DNA of 64,000 nucleotides from Bacteriovoracales bacterium (GCA_028346125.1 JAOMEV010000003.1:1-64000); one strand, 5' to 3'; counted from the first letter of the stretch, positions 36,105 to 45,091 are shown. Notes: a model not told the origin generated them from the sequence alone. Program-made: numbers and translations.

Positions 36105-38936
36105 TTAAGACTTTTCAACTTTTATTTGAAAGGTTGTACCTTTCCCTATTATTGAACTTAAACCGAGGGTACCACCTAGCTTCTGAATATTTGTTTTAAC
36201 CACGTCAAGACCCACGCCACGTCCCGAATACTCCGTTGCTATGTCTTTTGTTGAAAAACCTGGTCTCATAATTAGACCCAGAGCTTCACTGGGACTTAAT
36301 TTTTCAACTTCTTCCATTGTGACAATCCCCTTTTCCAAGGCCCGTTCAATTACAAAATTAGTATCTATTCCTTCTCCGTTATCTGAAATGATAATAGATA
36401 TTTCTTCTTCCTCTTCAGAAAGTTGTATTTTTATTAATCCTTCGTTCCTAATACCATGGTCGCAACTATTTTGAATAATATGCATAATGGAATCTTTTAG
36501 CATAGAAGATTTTTCCATATCAAAATAAACATCTTCTCCTTGTATTTTTAATTGGATTTTTTTATTAAGAGAAGTTGAAATTTTACTAACTATATTTTTT
36601 AATCCTAAAAGAAAATCGTTAAATTTTTGTAATTCAATTGTCTTCAAGACGTCCAAAATATCTTTCTTATTCGTTTCCTGAGCAATCTTTTTAATCTTAT
36701 CGAGTCCATTAAATAATATAGACCTCGAAACTTCTATAGAGTCTAAATTTTCAGATAAAAAAATGCCATCTACATCATCACCGTAAATTTCCCGTGCCAA
36801 TTGTAAATAATTTCCAACAGATTTTTTGACTTTTTCGTTAATTTCTTTAAATTTTTTTTCCAATGATTCTTTGTTGAAATCACTTTCTCTCAATTCAGCT
36901 ATTTCAGATTCACAAATATGGATTTCACTAGAAAGTCCTGTTAAGTTATAAATTCTTGAAACGCCTTTAATTGTATGAATAGCTCTAAAAAGCTCATTAA
37001 CATCAAAACTACTAATTGATTTTTGGGCCAAATCTAAATTTGAATTAACTTCTCTTGAAAAACGTTGAATTTCTTTTTTTTCTTGAGAAACTATTTCCTG
37101 GAGTCTTTTAACCTTGAGGGAAGAAGTTTCCTCATTTTTTTTGGCCTCCTTTTCCAACTTTTTTAACTCTGTTATATCTTCTACTACCAGCATTATTTTT
37201 TTAACTGTTTTATCATTTCCTAATATTGGAGAATAACTTATCTTTAGGTTTTTTTCCTTCTTATTTTCATCCTCAATGAACAAATTATGAGGTAATCCAT
37301 CTTTAACAATATTAAATTGAAATAAATCAGAACCTAAAGTAACGTTTATTACAAATAAAAAATGGGCATATAATTCTGACTTTGGCCCAACACCTTTCAG
37401 CAAAGTATCAAAGATTAATTTGCCACCGATATCCTCACCAAAAATTTCATAACTATAATCAGAAACAGGATTTATAATAAGCCCATCTTCACCTACCGAA
37501 AACACCGATTGCCTCATATTATTAAGAAGATTTGAAATATTTTTTTCTGACTCTTCGGCTATATCTTTTGCATTTACCGCTTCTCTTGTTCTTTCCACCA
37601 CGATACCTTCAAGTTCCCTATTTTGCTGCTCCACTTTATTGCACATAACACCAAGTTCAGTGTTTGTTTTTTCTAAACTTAAAGTTAATTCCTTTTCCTT
37701 TACAAACGCCTTAAAAAACTTAGTGGAAAGAATATAACTTTGAATTAAAACAAATAAAATAAGAATAAAAGAAGTGATTTCTGGGGGATTAAAGATTTGA
37801 AAGTTAATTAATATATCGTGAAGAACGCCATATAAAATTATAGAACCTGCAACAAGAAATATTTTTGAAAACTCCTTACCTCTTAACGCCAAATTAATAA
37901 TTTTAAAGTAACAATAAAGCGAGCCTATAAAAATGATTAGTTGAAAAGTAATTACAAAGTAGATTTGGGCGTAAAGCTTGGCAGGAAAAAAGAGAATACA
38001 AGGAGCAAATAAAAATGAGGGGTAATAAATAAATTTATTAATTTTTTCAAAATGACCAGTGAATGACTCATTTAAGTAACTTACAAATAAAGGCATCATA
38101 AAAATTAAGGTAAAATAATCAAGCTTTCCATAAATTTGAAATACGGAGTTTGAGGGAACTTTAAAAAGCCAAAAAATAAAATAACCATTTGCAATTTGAC
38201 GTAAACAAATAACACCACAAAAAAGGCCAAAAAACAGTGATGCACGGTCTTGCTTCCTCGAAAAATAAAGCTCCATATGATGCAAACACATCACCAGTAG
38301 TATACCAATAACTAGTAAATCTCTGTATCTTTGAAAATCAAAATTCCAAAATATATCTTTCTTCAAACCTAACTTAAAACTACTATTAAACTTTCCTTCC
38401 CTATAACGATAATTTGAAACATGGACTAGGAGAATAAGAGTATTTTCATTTGTAAAAAAAGAATTTTTGAGACTTTTAAACTGTGCTACAGCTGTTTTCT
38501 TCGTTTTTCCAGGTATTCCAATTTTGAAAAGAGGTCTTATTAAATTTCCTTGCATTTTATATAGGTTATAACTTGAAAAACATTTGGCCGATACCAACCC
38601 TAATTCTTCCCCAGCCTTTAACCCTTTAATCTTAAGAATATATGTTGCATAACCATCCACTGTCGTTTTTCTTTTAGACCTCAACCCACTCCATGAACCA
38701 GGGACTTTTACAAGACCATCAGAACTAGGCAAACCATATTTTTGAACATATTCCGGTTTTACAAATTTACCCCAGTAAAAGCTCCAATCTCCTTTAAGCT
38801 CTACAGGTCCATCTTTTTTAAAATCCCAATCTGACAAATCTAAAACACCTTTAACTACTTTCGGCATTATTTTTTTTGAGCCTTTTTGGCCACAAGAAAT
38901 AAAAATTAAAAGAAAAAGTAGTAAAAAATACTTCAT
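36105..38936 (-). CDS. 7TM-DISM receptor / Hpt / CheA-like histidine kinase
   Basis: About 943 residues from ATG at 38936 (TTG at 38945 also possible; no strong ribosome site). The N-terminus MKYFLLLFLLIFISC-G looks like a lipobox, unlike the other copies. Then a jelly-roll domain (KGDWSFYWG, VPGSW, YATYILKI), seven helices about 205-410, coiled coil, PAS (about 470-595, ending VVEDITELKKLEKE), one Hpt with His654 (AIHTIKGVSR) and a CheA P3/P4 end: HIIQNSCDHGIR, DNGEGID, GRGVGLDVV. The acidic SEEEEE insertion beside the N box is unusual. No P5 domain. It is a single gene convergent with the PlsB-like gene. Confidence 0.9.
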   Translation of the reverse strand: MKYFLLLFLLIFISCGQKGSKKIMPKVVKGVLDLSDWDFKKDGPVELKGDWSFYWGKFVKPEYVQKYGLPSSDGLVKVPGSWSGLRSKRKTTVDGYATYILKIKGLKAGEELGLVSAKCFSSYNLYKMQGNLIRPLFKIGIPGKTKKTAVAQFKSLKNSFFTNENTLILLVHVSNYRYREGKFNSSFKLGLKKDIFWNFDFQRYRDLLVIGILLVMCLHHMELYFSRKQDRASLFFGLFCGVICLRQIANGYFIFWLFKVPSNSVFQIYGKLDYFTLIFMMPLFVSYLNESFTGHFEKINKFIYYPSFLFAPCILFFPAKLYAQIYFVITFQLIIFIGSLYCYFKIINLALRGKEFSKIFLVAGSIILYGVLHDILINFQIFNPPEITSFILILFVLIQSYILSTKFFKAFVKEKELTLSLEKTNTELGVMCNKVEQQNRELEGIVVERTREAVNAKDIAEESEKNISNLLNNMRQSVFSVGEDGLIINPVSDYSYEIFGEDIGGKLIFDTLLKGVGPKSELYAHFLFVINVTLGSDLFQFNIVKDGLPHNLFIEDENKKEKNLKISYSPILGNDKTVKKIMLVVEDITELKKLEKEAKKNEETSSLKVKRLQEIVSQEKKEIQRFSREVNSNLDLAQKSISSFDVNELFRAIHTIKGVSRIYNLTGLSSEIHICESEIAELRESDFNKESLEKKFKEINEKVKKSVGNYLQLAREIYGDDVDGIFLSENLDSIEVSRSILFNGLDKIKKIAQETNKKDILDVLKTIELQKFNDFLLGLKNIVSKISTSLNKKIQLKIQGEDVYFDMEKSSMLKDSIMHIIQNSCDHGIRNEGLIKIQLSEEEEEISIIISDNGEGIDTNFVIERALEKGIVTMEEVEKLSPSEALGLIMRPGFSTKDIATEYSGRGVGLDVVKTNIQKLGGTLGLSSIIGKGTTFQIKVEKS

Positions 38937-39180
38937 AACAACCAATTGATATTATCGTTATTACTATATTGACTTTTCGGCTTTTAATACCCGATTACTT
39001 AAATGGGTTTTTAACTTCCGTTTAACGTTTTTCACCTATTTAAATATATTTAATTTTTTAAACAAAGAGCTTTAAATAAAATTTTTAGATTTTAAATGGA
39101 TAATTTAAATTGAAAGAAAGGTTAAACAAGTTGATAAATAAAAAATAATCAATTAGTTTAATGTCAATATAAAAATGGCT

Positions 39181-40257
39181 TCAGGGACCTAGAGGTTTTT
39201 TAGTATCCTTTACAGAAGTATTCCTGTGTAAAACTTCTTCTTTTTTCACAGAACGATAAGAGCCATTGGCATAGGCCAAAAACTTATTAAAGTCGGCTTT
39301 TTGATTAAAAAGTGTCCAAAATATATTAGGTTTCGTATTAAACATATGGAGTAAAGTTAATAATTTTGATTTTTTGTAGGCCTGTGACAAGTCAATCCAG
39401 CGGTAACCCAAGGCCAACGAATCGCTTAAATTTGAAACAAAATGCCAGATCAAAGGTGGATTAAATAGAATATCTCCAGGCCTTAACTTTGCGTAATAAG
39501 TATTAACATACCTCATTAAAGGAAATTTATTAAAGTCTGGCTTTTTTGAATTGAAATCACAGCCTTTGTATGGAGAATTATTACAATCTGGGTTTAATGC
39601 TGGCATTGCGCTCATAGGGTAAAGAAACCATTCCTTTTCACCATAAAGCTGAACAAAAACATTACTATTAAGGCCATTATGAAGATAAGTGAATGTGTCT
39701 TTTCCACCCATAAATAATTGATACCGGGTTGTCGAGTTTACGGGCCAAAATTTTTCAAGGACCTCAAAATTAAGCTCCTCTCTTAACTCTGGATGATCTT
39801 CGAAGAGAGTATGAAATCGAGTATATTTTTTCCCCCCCTCTTTCATGTTTTTGACTATATCTTTTAAAGTTAAATATTCAAAATTTTCCCCAGTAATATT
39901 TTCGGGGGCGCCCTTGGGCTCAAGAAGGAGTGCTTTATCATTTCCATAAACATCAGAAATAAAATCTGGAGTTAACTTCTTACAGGCCTTCCAGTTTTTG
40001 GCGCCGCCTTCCATTACGACAGGAATTCCTTTTTTTATATAGTTTTCTTTTATCTCTTCTGCTGTTAAATTGTTTTTCCTTTCGAGTTCAATAAACTTTC
40101 CTTCACCTTGAGATACTAGTTTTTTTTCAATTTTTTTTGAGGATTTTAAAATACTTTTTTTAAATATTCCCTTACATATTTTTTTTCCTAAGAAATGCTC
40201 CCAAAAAAATATTTTGTTATAGTCTATTAGATCTGATGGAGTTAATTGATCAATCAT
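39181..40257 (-). CDS. JmjC-like cupin protein
   Basis: About 358 residues from ATG at 40257 (AAGGGA upstream; a weaker ATG lies at 40287). The cupin/JmjC-like core is GIPVVMEGGAKNWKACK, then FTYLHNGLNSNVFVQLYGEK and LRPGDILFNPPLIWHFVSNL. In Fe(II)/2-oxoglutarate hydroxylases the first metal motif is HxD; here the Asp position is Gly (HNG), while the distal His (IWHFV) and a Lys near YGEKEW are kept. It may therefore be a non-catalytic or altered-metal member. It is cytoplasmic (no signal) and a single gene. Confidence 0.75.
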   Translation of the reverse strand: MIDQLTPSDLIDYNKIFFWEHFLGKKICKGIFKKSILKSSKKIEKKLVSQGEGKFIELERKNNLTAEEIKENYIKKGIPVVMEGGAKNWKACKKLTPDFISDVYGNDKALLLEPKGAPENITGENFEYLTLKDIVKNMKEGGKKYTRFHTLFEDHPELREELNFEVLEKFWPVNSTTRYQLFMGGKDTFTYLHNGLNSNVFVQLYGEKEWFLYPMSAMPALNPDCNNSPYKGCDFNSKKPDFNKFPLMRYVNTYYAKLRPGDILFNPPLIWHFVSNLSDSLALGYRWIDLSQAYKKSKLLTLLHMFNTKPNIFWTLFNQKADFNKFLAYANGSYRSVKKEEVLHRNTSVKDTKKPLGP

Positions 40258-40418
40258 AAATGTTCCCTTAATTTTAGCTTTTAACATAATAACTTAATTA
40301 ACTAAAAGGATAAATTTCAGACTAACTTTGCCCCCATACTCCTATATTTAAAAGACTGACTATTTATTTAGGATTGATCAACAGAAGATCTTTTTTCGCT
40401 AGAATTAAATATTACTTC

Positions 40419-40835
40419 TTAAATAGGCTCCCTTAAAATACCCCAAAGAAAATAAAAACAAATAAAAAATGCAGCCGTTAATTTGCCATGATAGTTGTAG
40501 CTTTTTTTTACTTTAAAGAAGAGACCAGGAAAAAATATATAAAGAAAAGCACCTCCAATTATGGCAGTGTAAATAAGAATTCCGCCAGGGTGGTAATGCC
40601 AGGATTCTTTCCAATTTCCTATAAAAAGAGAAATTAATGACCTCCCCAATCCACATGTTGGACATGTAATATTAAAAAATTTCACAGTTGGGCAATCAAA
40701 AAAAATAAATTGGGATATTTTTTTTTCATCCTGAAAGTATTGGTAAAGCAAACCAAAGAAATAAAAAGGGAGAACACTAAGAAGAAAGAGCCCCAAACTT
40801 AACCAATAATTTTTTTTAAGGCCTGTTTTCACCAT
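40419..40835 (-). CDS. DUF2752 membrane protein
   Basis: About 138 residues with three hydrophobic helices. The DUF2752 mark is ITCPTCGLGRSLISLFIGNW followed by HYHPGG, a CPxCG loop between helices. The frame extends upstream to 40889, but that would overlap the preceding gene by 74 bases; starting at the ATG at 40835 leaves a 20-base overlap, typical of translational coupling. It is the last gene of a three-gene unit with the DUF4234 and DUF922-like genes. Function unknown. Confidence 0.7.
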   Translation of the reverse strand: MVKTGLKKNYWLSLGLFLLSVLPFYFFGLLYQYFQDEKKISQFIFFDCPTVKFFNITCPTCGLGRSLISLFIGNWKESWHYHPGGILIYTAIIGGAFLYIFFPGLFFKVKKSYNYHGKLTAAFFICFYFLWGILREPI

Positions 40836-41163
40836 AATATTGATTGATATGATACTGTTGAATAGCATCCGAAATAATATGTAAACCAAAAACAGTCAAA
40901 ATAAGACTTATTAACCCAATACTTTGGTCTGCACCAACACATTTTCCAACATCTTCCCCTTTAACGTATTCATGATAAATGTGATAAAGGCCAAAAGTAA
41001 ATATAGTAAAAAGAAGCCATTTCAAAAAAGAGTACCGTTCTTCTTTAAGCATCTCATTTATTGCAATTATTTGTTTGTACTGTACGTAAATATTAAAAAG
41101 TGAACATGTTAATAGCGTAAGAATAATGTCTAAAAATATATTTCTAATATGATCTACTTTCAT
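40816..41163 (-). CDS. DUF4234 membrane protein
   Basis: 115 residues, three or four hydrophobic segments. LLTCSLFNIYVQYKQIIAINEML and LFTIFTFGLYHIYHEYV match the DUF4234 pattern, where a TxGlyxxY motif follows each helix. Function unknown. It lies between a DUF922-like lipoprotein (27 bp upstream) and the DUF2752 gene it overlaps; the pairing of DUF4234 and DUF2752 small membrane proteins is a recurrent type of neighbourhood, but I cannot name a process. Confidence 0.7.
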   Translation of the reverse strand: MKVDHIRNIFLDIILTLLTCSLFNIYVQYKQIIAINEMLKEERYSFLKWLLFTIFTFGLYHIYHEYVKGEDVGKCVGADQSIGLISLILTVFGLHIISDAIQQYHINQYYGENRP

Positions 41164-41190
41164 AAAAGCATCTCTTTGATATATTTAACG

Positions 41191-41748
41191 TTATCGAAAA
41201 ATAGCACCATTTTTAACACCATAATCTGTTTTCTTATTATAAGCATCTCTAAATTCCCCATACTTTTGTACAATGCTATCGCCAAGTGTATTGGCATCAC
41301 GATTTAGTTTTGAACAATCTACTTCTTTCATCGCCAATAACATTTCTTTTAATTCTTTCTTGGCCTTTACCGCAAATTCTTCCTGCATCATCTGGTGTTT
41401 AAGTTGGTTTTTCAAATATACCTTCCACTTGTCTTGCAACTCAGGACTAAGTTCTTCTAGGTTAATCAAACGAGGCATCATCGTTGTACTTGTTATGCTA
41501 ACATCGACACGCTCCATAGTACAATTACCACCATCTTTTCTCTTTTTAAAATTAAACCTCACGCTCCATTTTGTGTAAGCATCTTTCCCTTTTGCATGAA
41601 TCTTTCTTTGTTGATTCATAGATTCTTTTATTTCTTCCAATGTTGTTCCTTTTACATCATAATATAAATTATTTTTGCCTGAAGTTGCGCATCCGACGAA
41701 ACTTAAAATAAAAATTAAATATAAAAAATATATTTTTCTTTTTTCCAT
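41191..41748 (-). CDS. DUF922-like lipoprotein with lost zinc motif
   Basis: About 185 residues from ATG at 41748 (GGAGAAGG directly upstream). The signal KIYFLYLIFILSFVGC ends in a lipobox Cys. YYDVKGTTLEEIKESMN, KWSVRFNFK and CTMERVDVSITS follow the DUF922 putative metalloprotease pattern, but at the place of the HExxH zinc motif the sequence reads LKHQMMQEEF, that is HQxxQ. It is probably catalytically dead or uses other residues. It is the first gene of a three-gene operon with two small membrane proteins. Confidence 0.7.
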   Translation of the reverse strand: MEKRKIYFLYLIFILSFVGCATSGKNNLYYDVKGTTLEEIKESMNQQRKIHAKGKDAYTKWSVRFNFKKRKDGGNCTMERVDVSITSTTMMPRLINLEELSPELQDKWKVYLKNQLKHQMMQEEFAVKAKKELKEMLLAMKEVDCSKLNRDANTLGDSIVQKYGEFRDAYNKKTDYGVKNGAIFR

Positions 41749-42038
41749 TTCCTTCTCCACTCTTTTTTTAAGTTCCATTTTTACTTTAATAAATAAAAAC
41801 TAAACTATTCTTAACGTATCGATTTTGCACAAAATAATTTGAGGAAAAATAATCAATTTCATGACACTTTAAATGTAAGTGGGATGTCCAAAAAATTCTT
41901 TTTTTTATCAAAGTAACAAAAAGTACGTAAATATTTTTTGTTTGCATAATTATTCTTTTGATCAATCATTAAGAGTTGATATATTTAACTAAAGTAGACA
42001 CGATTATCTTCATTTTAAAAAAGTTAAAAAGGAAACTA

Positions 42039-42350
42039 GTGGCCGAAAGCGAATTAACATCCCTTGAAAAATCTGCTATTATCCTACATATTTTGGGTGA
42101 AAACTCATGTCAAAAAATATTTTTTTTCCTTAGAGACTCAGAAGTCAAAAAAATTTTAATTGAAATGAAAAAGATTAAAAAGGTGCCCCACTCTATAGCA
42201 AACAAAGTTTTAGAAGAGTTCCATCAAGTTTTATCAGAGGAAAAGCACCTTTTGCTCGGTAGAGATACTTTCTTTTTTAATTTTACTAAAGGCAAAAAAG
42301 AGCATGAGCAACTTTTGAATTTTCTTAAAAATAAAACTTCAACCTTATAG
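42039..42350 (+). CDS. Stand-alone FliG N-terminal-domain-like protein
   Basis: About 103 residues from a GTG at 42039 with AAGGA five or six bases upstream; a TTG at 41976 gives a longer, less likely form. ELTSLEKSAIILHILGENSC, FLRDSEVKKILIEMKKI and ANKVLEEFHQVL follow the pattern of the FliG N-terminal domain, which anchors the flagellar switch protein to the FliF ring. The middle and C-terminal FliG domains that bind FliM and MotA are absent, and no flagellar gene is near. It might compete with FliG at FliF or be a gene relic (inference). Confidence 0.6.
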   Translation: MAESELTSLEKSAIILHILGENSCQKIFFFLRDSEVKKILIEMKKIKKVPHSIANKVLEEFHQVLSEEKHLLLGRDTFFFNFTKGKKEHEQLLNFLKNKTSTL

Positions 42351-42942
42351 AGATATTCACCGAATCTAAATAGTAACCTTATTTTCTCTATAGGAATTCC
42401 ATATATTTTATTCTAAATTTTTTATTGTATTAAGTTTTTTTCTGAATTTACCCCTTCCTTAATTACCTTATACTGAATATCGATAAAGGCATATGCGTCT
42501 AGAGGAAAAGCTTCACTATCAGACCTATACATCCACTTTTTCATTTTTTTAGAAGTAATTTTTCAAAAAATTCTAAAAACTACCTACTCAAAACTAAAGC
42601 CTTTAATTATAGGGATCCAATTATTTGCTTCTTAGCCTTAACACTAAACCTTAATCAAAAAATTAATTTTTTTTTAACTAAAAATTATTTAAAAGGTAAA
42701 CACCGCTGATTTTAAGTTATCCCAGTAGGTTTTCAGAAGAAATGGATAATTTATAGACGCAAAAAATAGCACTATTCACCTTATTCTCAACATATAAGTC
42801 ATAGAATTTAACTAGCTTTAGGCCAGTATCTTTCATTTATGGAACTTATTTAAGCTTTTGCCCTAAACATACCGAAGATTTTTCAAACCCTATCCTAGAA
42901 CGACTCTTAGGAATCATTAACATTCTACCAAGGACGAGTATA
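42351..42942. other. Long AT-rich intergenic region
   Basis: About 590 bases between two plus-strand genes. Apart from a 40-codon minus-strand frame (listed separately) I see no coding sequence, tRNA or convincing terminator. The last 20 bases carry AAGGACGAG, the ribosome site of the next gene. Confidence 0.5.
42422..42544 (-). pseudogene. Possible gene remnant, 40 codons
   Basis: An ATG-to-TAA frame of 40 codons encodes KWMYRSDSEAFPLDAYAFID followed by IQYKVIKEG. Its composition is less AT-biased and more protein-like than the surrounding DNA, but it has no ribosome site, and a stop codon lies seven codons upstream. It may be the tail of a decayed gene or a chance frame. Confidence 0.25.
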
Positions 42943-43497
42943 ATGTTTCGTGTAATTTTTTTTATTCTTTTATCCTTTTCACTACAAGCACAAGATAAAA
43001 AAGGAGGTCTCTACCTTCTTACAACCGAACCAACATTTTACTTAAAAAAAATAAACAACTCTGGTACCGTTATCTCTGAAACCAGCTCAATTGACAAAAA
43101 AAGAAGACTGGGAGTTGGTGCCTATCGAATTGACTCAGGTCGTTTTTTGGCCTGGGAAGGTCACTTTTTTTACACGCCTTATAGTCACCCTGATGACCCC
43201 AAATCCTGGCGTTTATTTTCTACGTTAGGTATCAGACTATTTAACCTTTTACCTTTAAATGTTGGGGCCGGTGTTTATTATAGCTTTGGCTCTAGTAAGC
43301 ACAGTGATACTGCCTTTCACTTTGGTTCCATTTTATCTGCACGCCTTAGACTTTTTGGTTTTTTTTTGGAAGGCCGCTTTATTAAAGATCACGATAATCA
43401 AAAAGGTTCAAATGCTGATGCTTCTCTAATTTATGAATCCCACCTTAAAGAATATCAGTTATTAATAGGCGTCACCTCTGAAAGCTTTTTTCAATAA
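42943..43497 (+). CDS. Exported beta-barrel-like protein
   Basis: 184 residues with signal peptide FRVIFFILLSFSLQAQ. The rest alternates short hydrophobic strands with Gly and aromatics (LGVGAYRIDSGRFLAWEGHFFY, LNVGAGVYYSFGSS, ARLRLFGFFLEGRF, LIGVTSESFF) and ends in aromatic-aromatic-Gln, which suggests a small outer-membrane barrel. No family named. AAGGA lies eight bases before the ATG. It is a single gene, convergent with the histone-like gene across a hairpin region. Confidence 0.65.
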   Translation: MFRVIFFILLSFSLQAQDKKGGLYLLTTEPTFYLKKINNSGTVISETSSIDKKRRLGVGAYRIDSGRFLAWEGHFFYTPYSHPDDPKSWRLFSTLGIRLFNLLPLNVGAGVYYSFGSSKHSDTAFHFGSILSARLRLFGFFLEGRFIKDHDNQKGSNADASLIYESHLKEYQLLIGVTSESFFQ

Positions 43498-43642
43498 CCA
43501 AACCTATGACTGTATATATTCCAGTGTTACCAAATTATAAAAATTAAGGATATTTATCCGAAATTTTTGTGATACATTTTAATCTCGGAAGTAGCGCTTT
43601 TTGATTACAATAATTTGTTAAAAAGTTAGATTTTTTTAATCC

Positions 43643-43713
43643 CCTCTCCAAAGGATTAAACCCAAAATGAGTTTAACCTTGGTCTTTAGCAATTTTTAAT
43701 TACTTTGGAGAGG
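43643..43713. terminator. Nested inverted repeats between convergent genes
   Basis: CCTCTCCAAAG (43643-43653) pairs perfectly with CTTTGGAGAGG (43703-43713). Inside the 49-base loop, TTAAAC and GTTTAA around 43656-43677 form a second stem. The element sits between two convergent genes and could serve both as a bidirectional terminator, though neither side has a long T-run. Confidence 0.45.
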
Positions 43714-43733
43714 TCTTAAGAGAATTTAATACT

Positions 43734-44165
43734 CTACTTTTTCGCTACTTTTTTGGTCACCTTTTTTTTCTTTGTTACTTTCTTTTTCTTTGTTGCTTTC
43801 TTTGTCTTTGTTACTTTCTTTTTCTTCGTTACTTTCTTTTTTTTCGAGAATTTTTGAATGAGTTTTTGAAGTTTGTCTAGTTCTTTTTTTTGCATTTCAA
43901 TAAATTTTGTAACCCGTTTGATTTCTTTTTTCAAAGCTCCATCAAGTATTTTTTCGATGTTATTTTTTTCTTTTGCAAACTTCTTCTTTATTGAGCCTAT
44001 ATCTTTGTCTACTTTTTTATTGATGTTTGTCTGAGAATCTTTTAAAAACTTGTGTACCTGCTTTTGGACTTCTTCGTATTTGTTTTTTTTAACTGATTTA
44101 TAAAGATTTTTTTTTAACTTTTGCCAAGAGTCCAACAAGCTTTTAATTTCTTTTGAGGGGGCCAT
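43734..44165 (-). CDS. Histone H1-like protein with lysine-repeat tail
   Basis: 143 residues from ATG at 44165 (AAGGAG seven bases upstream). Residues 1 to about 105 are a charged helical/coiled-coil region (EIKRVTKFIEMQKKELDKLQ); the last 35 are a KKKKVTK-type tail of six-residue repeats, like the C-terminal tails of bacterial histone-H1-like and HU-tail proteins that bind DNA non-specifically. It follows the KfrA-like gene by 41 bp in the same operon, so the two are probably nucleoid- or DNA-organising partners (inference). The tail is encoded by low-complexity CTTTCTTTTTCTTTGTTAC repeats, which may be length-variable. Confidence 0.75.
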   Translation of the reverse strand: MAPSKEIKSLLDSWQKLKKNLYKSVKKNKYEEVQKQVHKFLKDSQTNINKKVDKDIGSIKKKFAKEKNNIEKILDGALKKEIKRVTKFIEMQKKELDKLQKLIQKFSKKKKVTKKKKVTKTKKATKKKKVTKKKKVTKKVAKK

Positions 44166-44206
44166 TACTTTCTCCTTAAGGATGTGAAGGTTCAAGGTCG
44201 CTTAAA

Positions 44207-44722
44207 TTATTTTTCTTCCAAAATTCTTTCTTTGGCTTTCATAAGAATTCCATCTGTCAATTTTCTTAGCCTTTTTATTTCTTTTTCGTACTCATTTAAT
44301 CGAAACTCTAATTTTTCTATTTCCATATCTTTTTTGGCCACTGTACTCTCTAACTCTTCCATACCTATTTTTAAACTTTCTAAGTTTTTTTCGAAGGTAT
44401 GTAGTTCTTCATTTTGGGCCTCGATTTCTTTTTCTTTTTTCGCAATTTCATTAAGAAGAGACTTTCTTTTTTCGTCCCCTTCAGCGTTAAATTGATCACC
44501 TAAAAAATTGATTGTCTTAATTATTTCTGGAGTTAAAACCCTCTCTCTCATCTTCTTCTTAATGGCCTGCCCTTTCTCTCCTCTCCAGTCTGCAAGATGA
44601 TTAAGAATGGTGGTAAATGACCCACGCCCTAACCTTTCCCTAATTTTGCTTGCAGTTGCTGTAATATTGAGTGATTTTAGGTACTCGGCCTGTTTTATAA
44701 CTTCATCTTTTGTTATTCTCAA
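44207..44722 (-). CDS. KfrA-like DNA-binding coiled-coil protein
   Basis: 171 residues from TTG at 44722 with GGGAG seven bases upstream. Residues 5-60 match the KfrA N-terminal DNA-binding domain (ITATASKIRERLGRGSFTTI then NHLADWR); residues 80-171 are a long coiled coil. KfrA proteins are plasmid-borne autoregulators and segregation aids, and the coiled coil forms filaments. Here the gene is beside a histone-like protein rather than replication or partition genes, so it is either chromosomal or of plasmid origin. Direct repeats lie about 60 bp upstream and may be its own operator. Confidence 0.8.
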   Translation of the reverse strand: MRITKDEVIKQAEYLKSLNITATASKIRERLGRGSFTTILNHLADWRGEKGQAIKKKMRERVLTPEIIKTINFLGDQFNAEGDEKRKSLLNEIAKKEKEIEAQNEELHTFEKNLESLKIGMEELESTVAKKDMEIEKLEFRLNEYEKEIKRLRKLTDGILMKAKERILEEK

Positions 44723-44780
44723 CTTTATCTCCCGGTCGTAACGTGATGAGTCTTATCAACAACAAACTCATAAGCGTAAA

Positions 44781-44806
44781 TTACAGTTTACACTTTACAG
44801 TTTACA
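44781..44806. promoter_or_regulatory. Direct repeat, putative KfrA-like operator
   Basis: TTACAGTTTACA occurs at 44781-44792 and again at 44795-44806, period 14 bp, with GTAAA/TTTAC inverted arms at 44776-44791. The site is 59-84 bp upstream of the kfrA-like start, as expected for an autoregulated promoter. Binding is inferred from position and from KfrA biology. Confidence 0.5.
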
Positions 44807-45091
44807 TTTCGCACTTGCAAGCGGTATTTTATGTAGCCTTGGACAAATAATTTAGGGCCAAAATCATTCTAATTATTATTCAAATTATTAAAAACAAATA
44901 CTAATTTTTAAAAGACTTTTGAAACCTTAACTTCTCAAGGGCCAATCCAATTAAGTTTTCACTGACCATTAATAACTTAGAAGAAAACTCTTTTTTTTGA
45001 ACAAAATAAAGTCAAACATTATTTTCTAGATCTCATTTATGAAATTGTGTTAAATTTTTATTAATAGTTTATCGAAAAGAGGGGCTACCTA
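44807..45091. other. Intergenic DNA upstream of the first CheY-like gene
   Basis: Together with the operator region this makes a 369-base gap between divergent genes. No further open frame, RNA gene or hairpin is evident; AGAGGGG before 45092 is the ribosome site. Confidence 0.5.

Noticed and set aside
43740-43850. Repeated CTTTCTTTTTCTTTGTTAC units, CRISPR- or VNTR-like
   Set aside because: They are in frame and encode the KKKKVTK lysine tail of the histone-like protein; no spacers of constant length.
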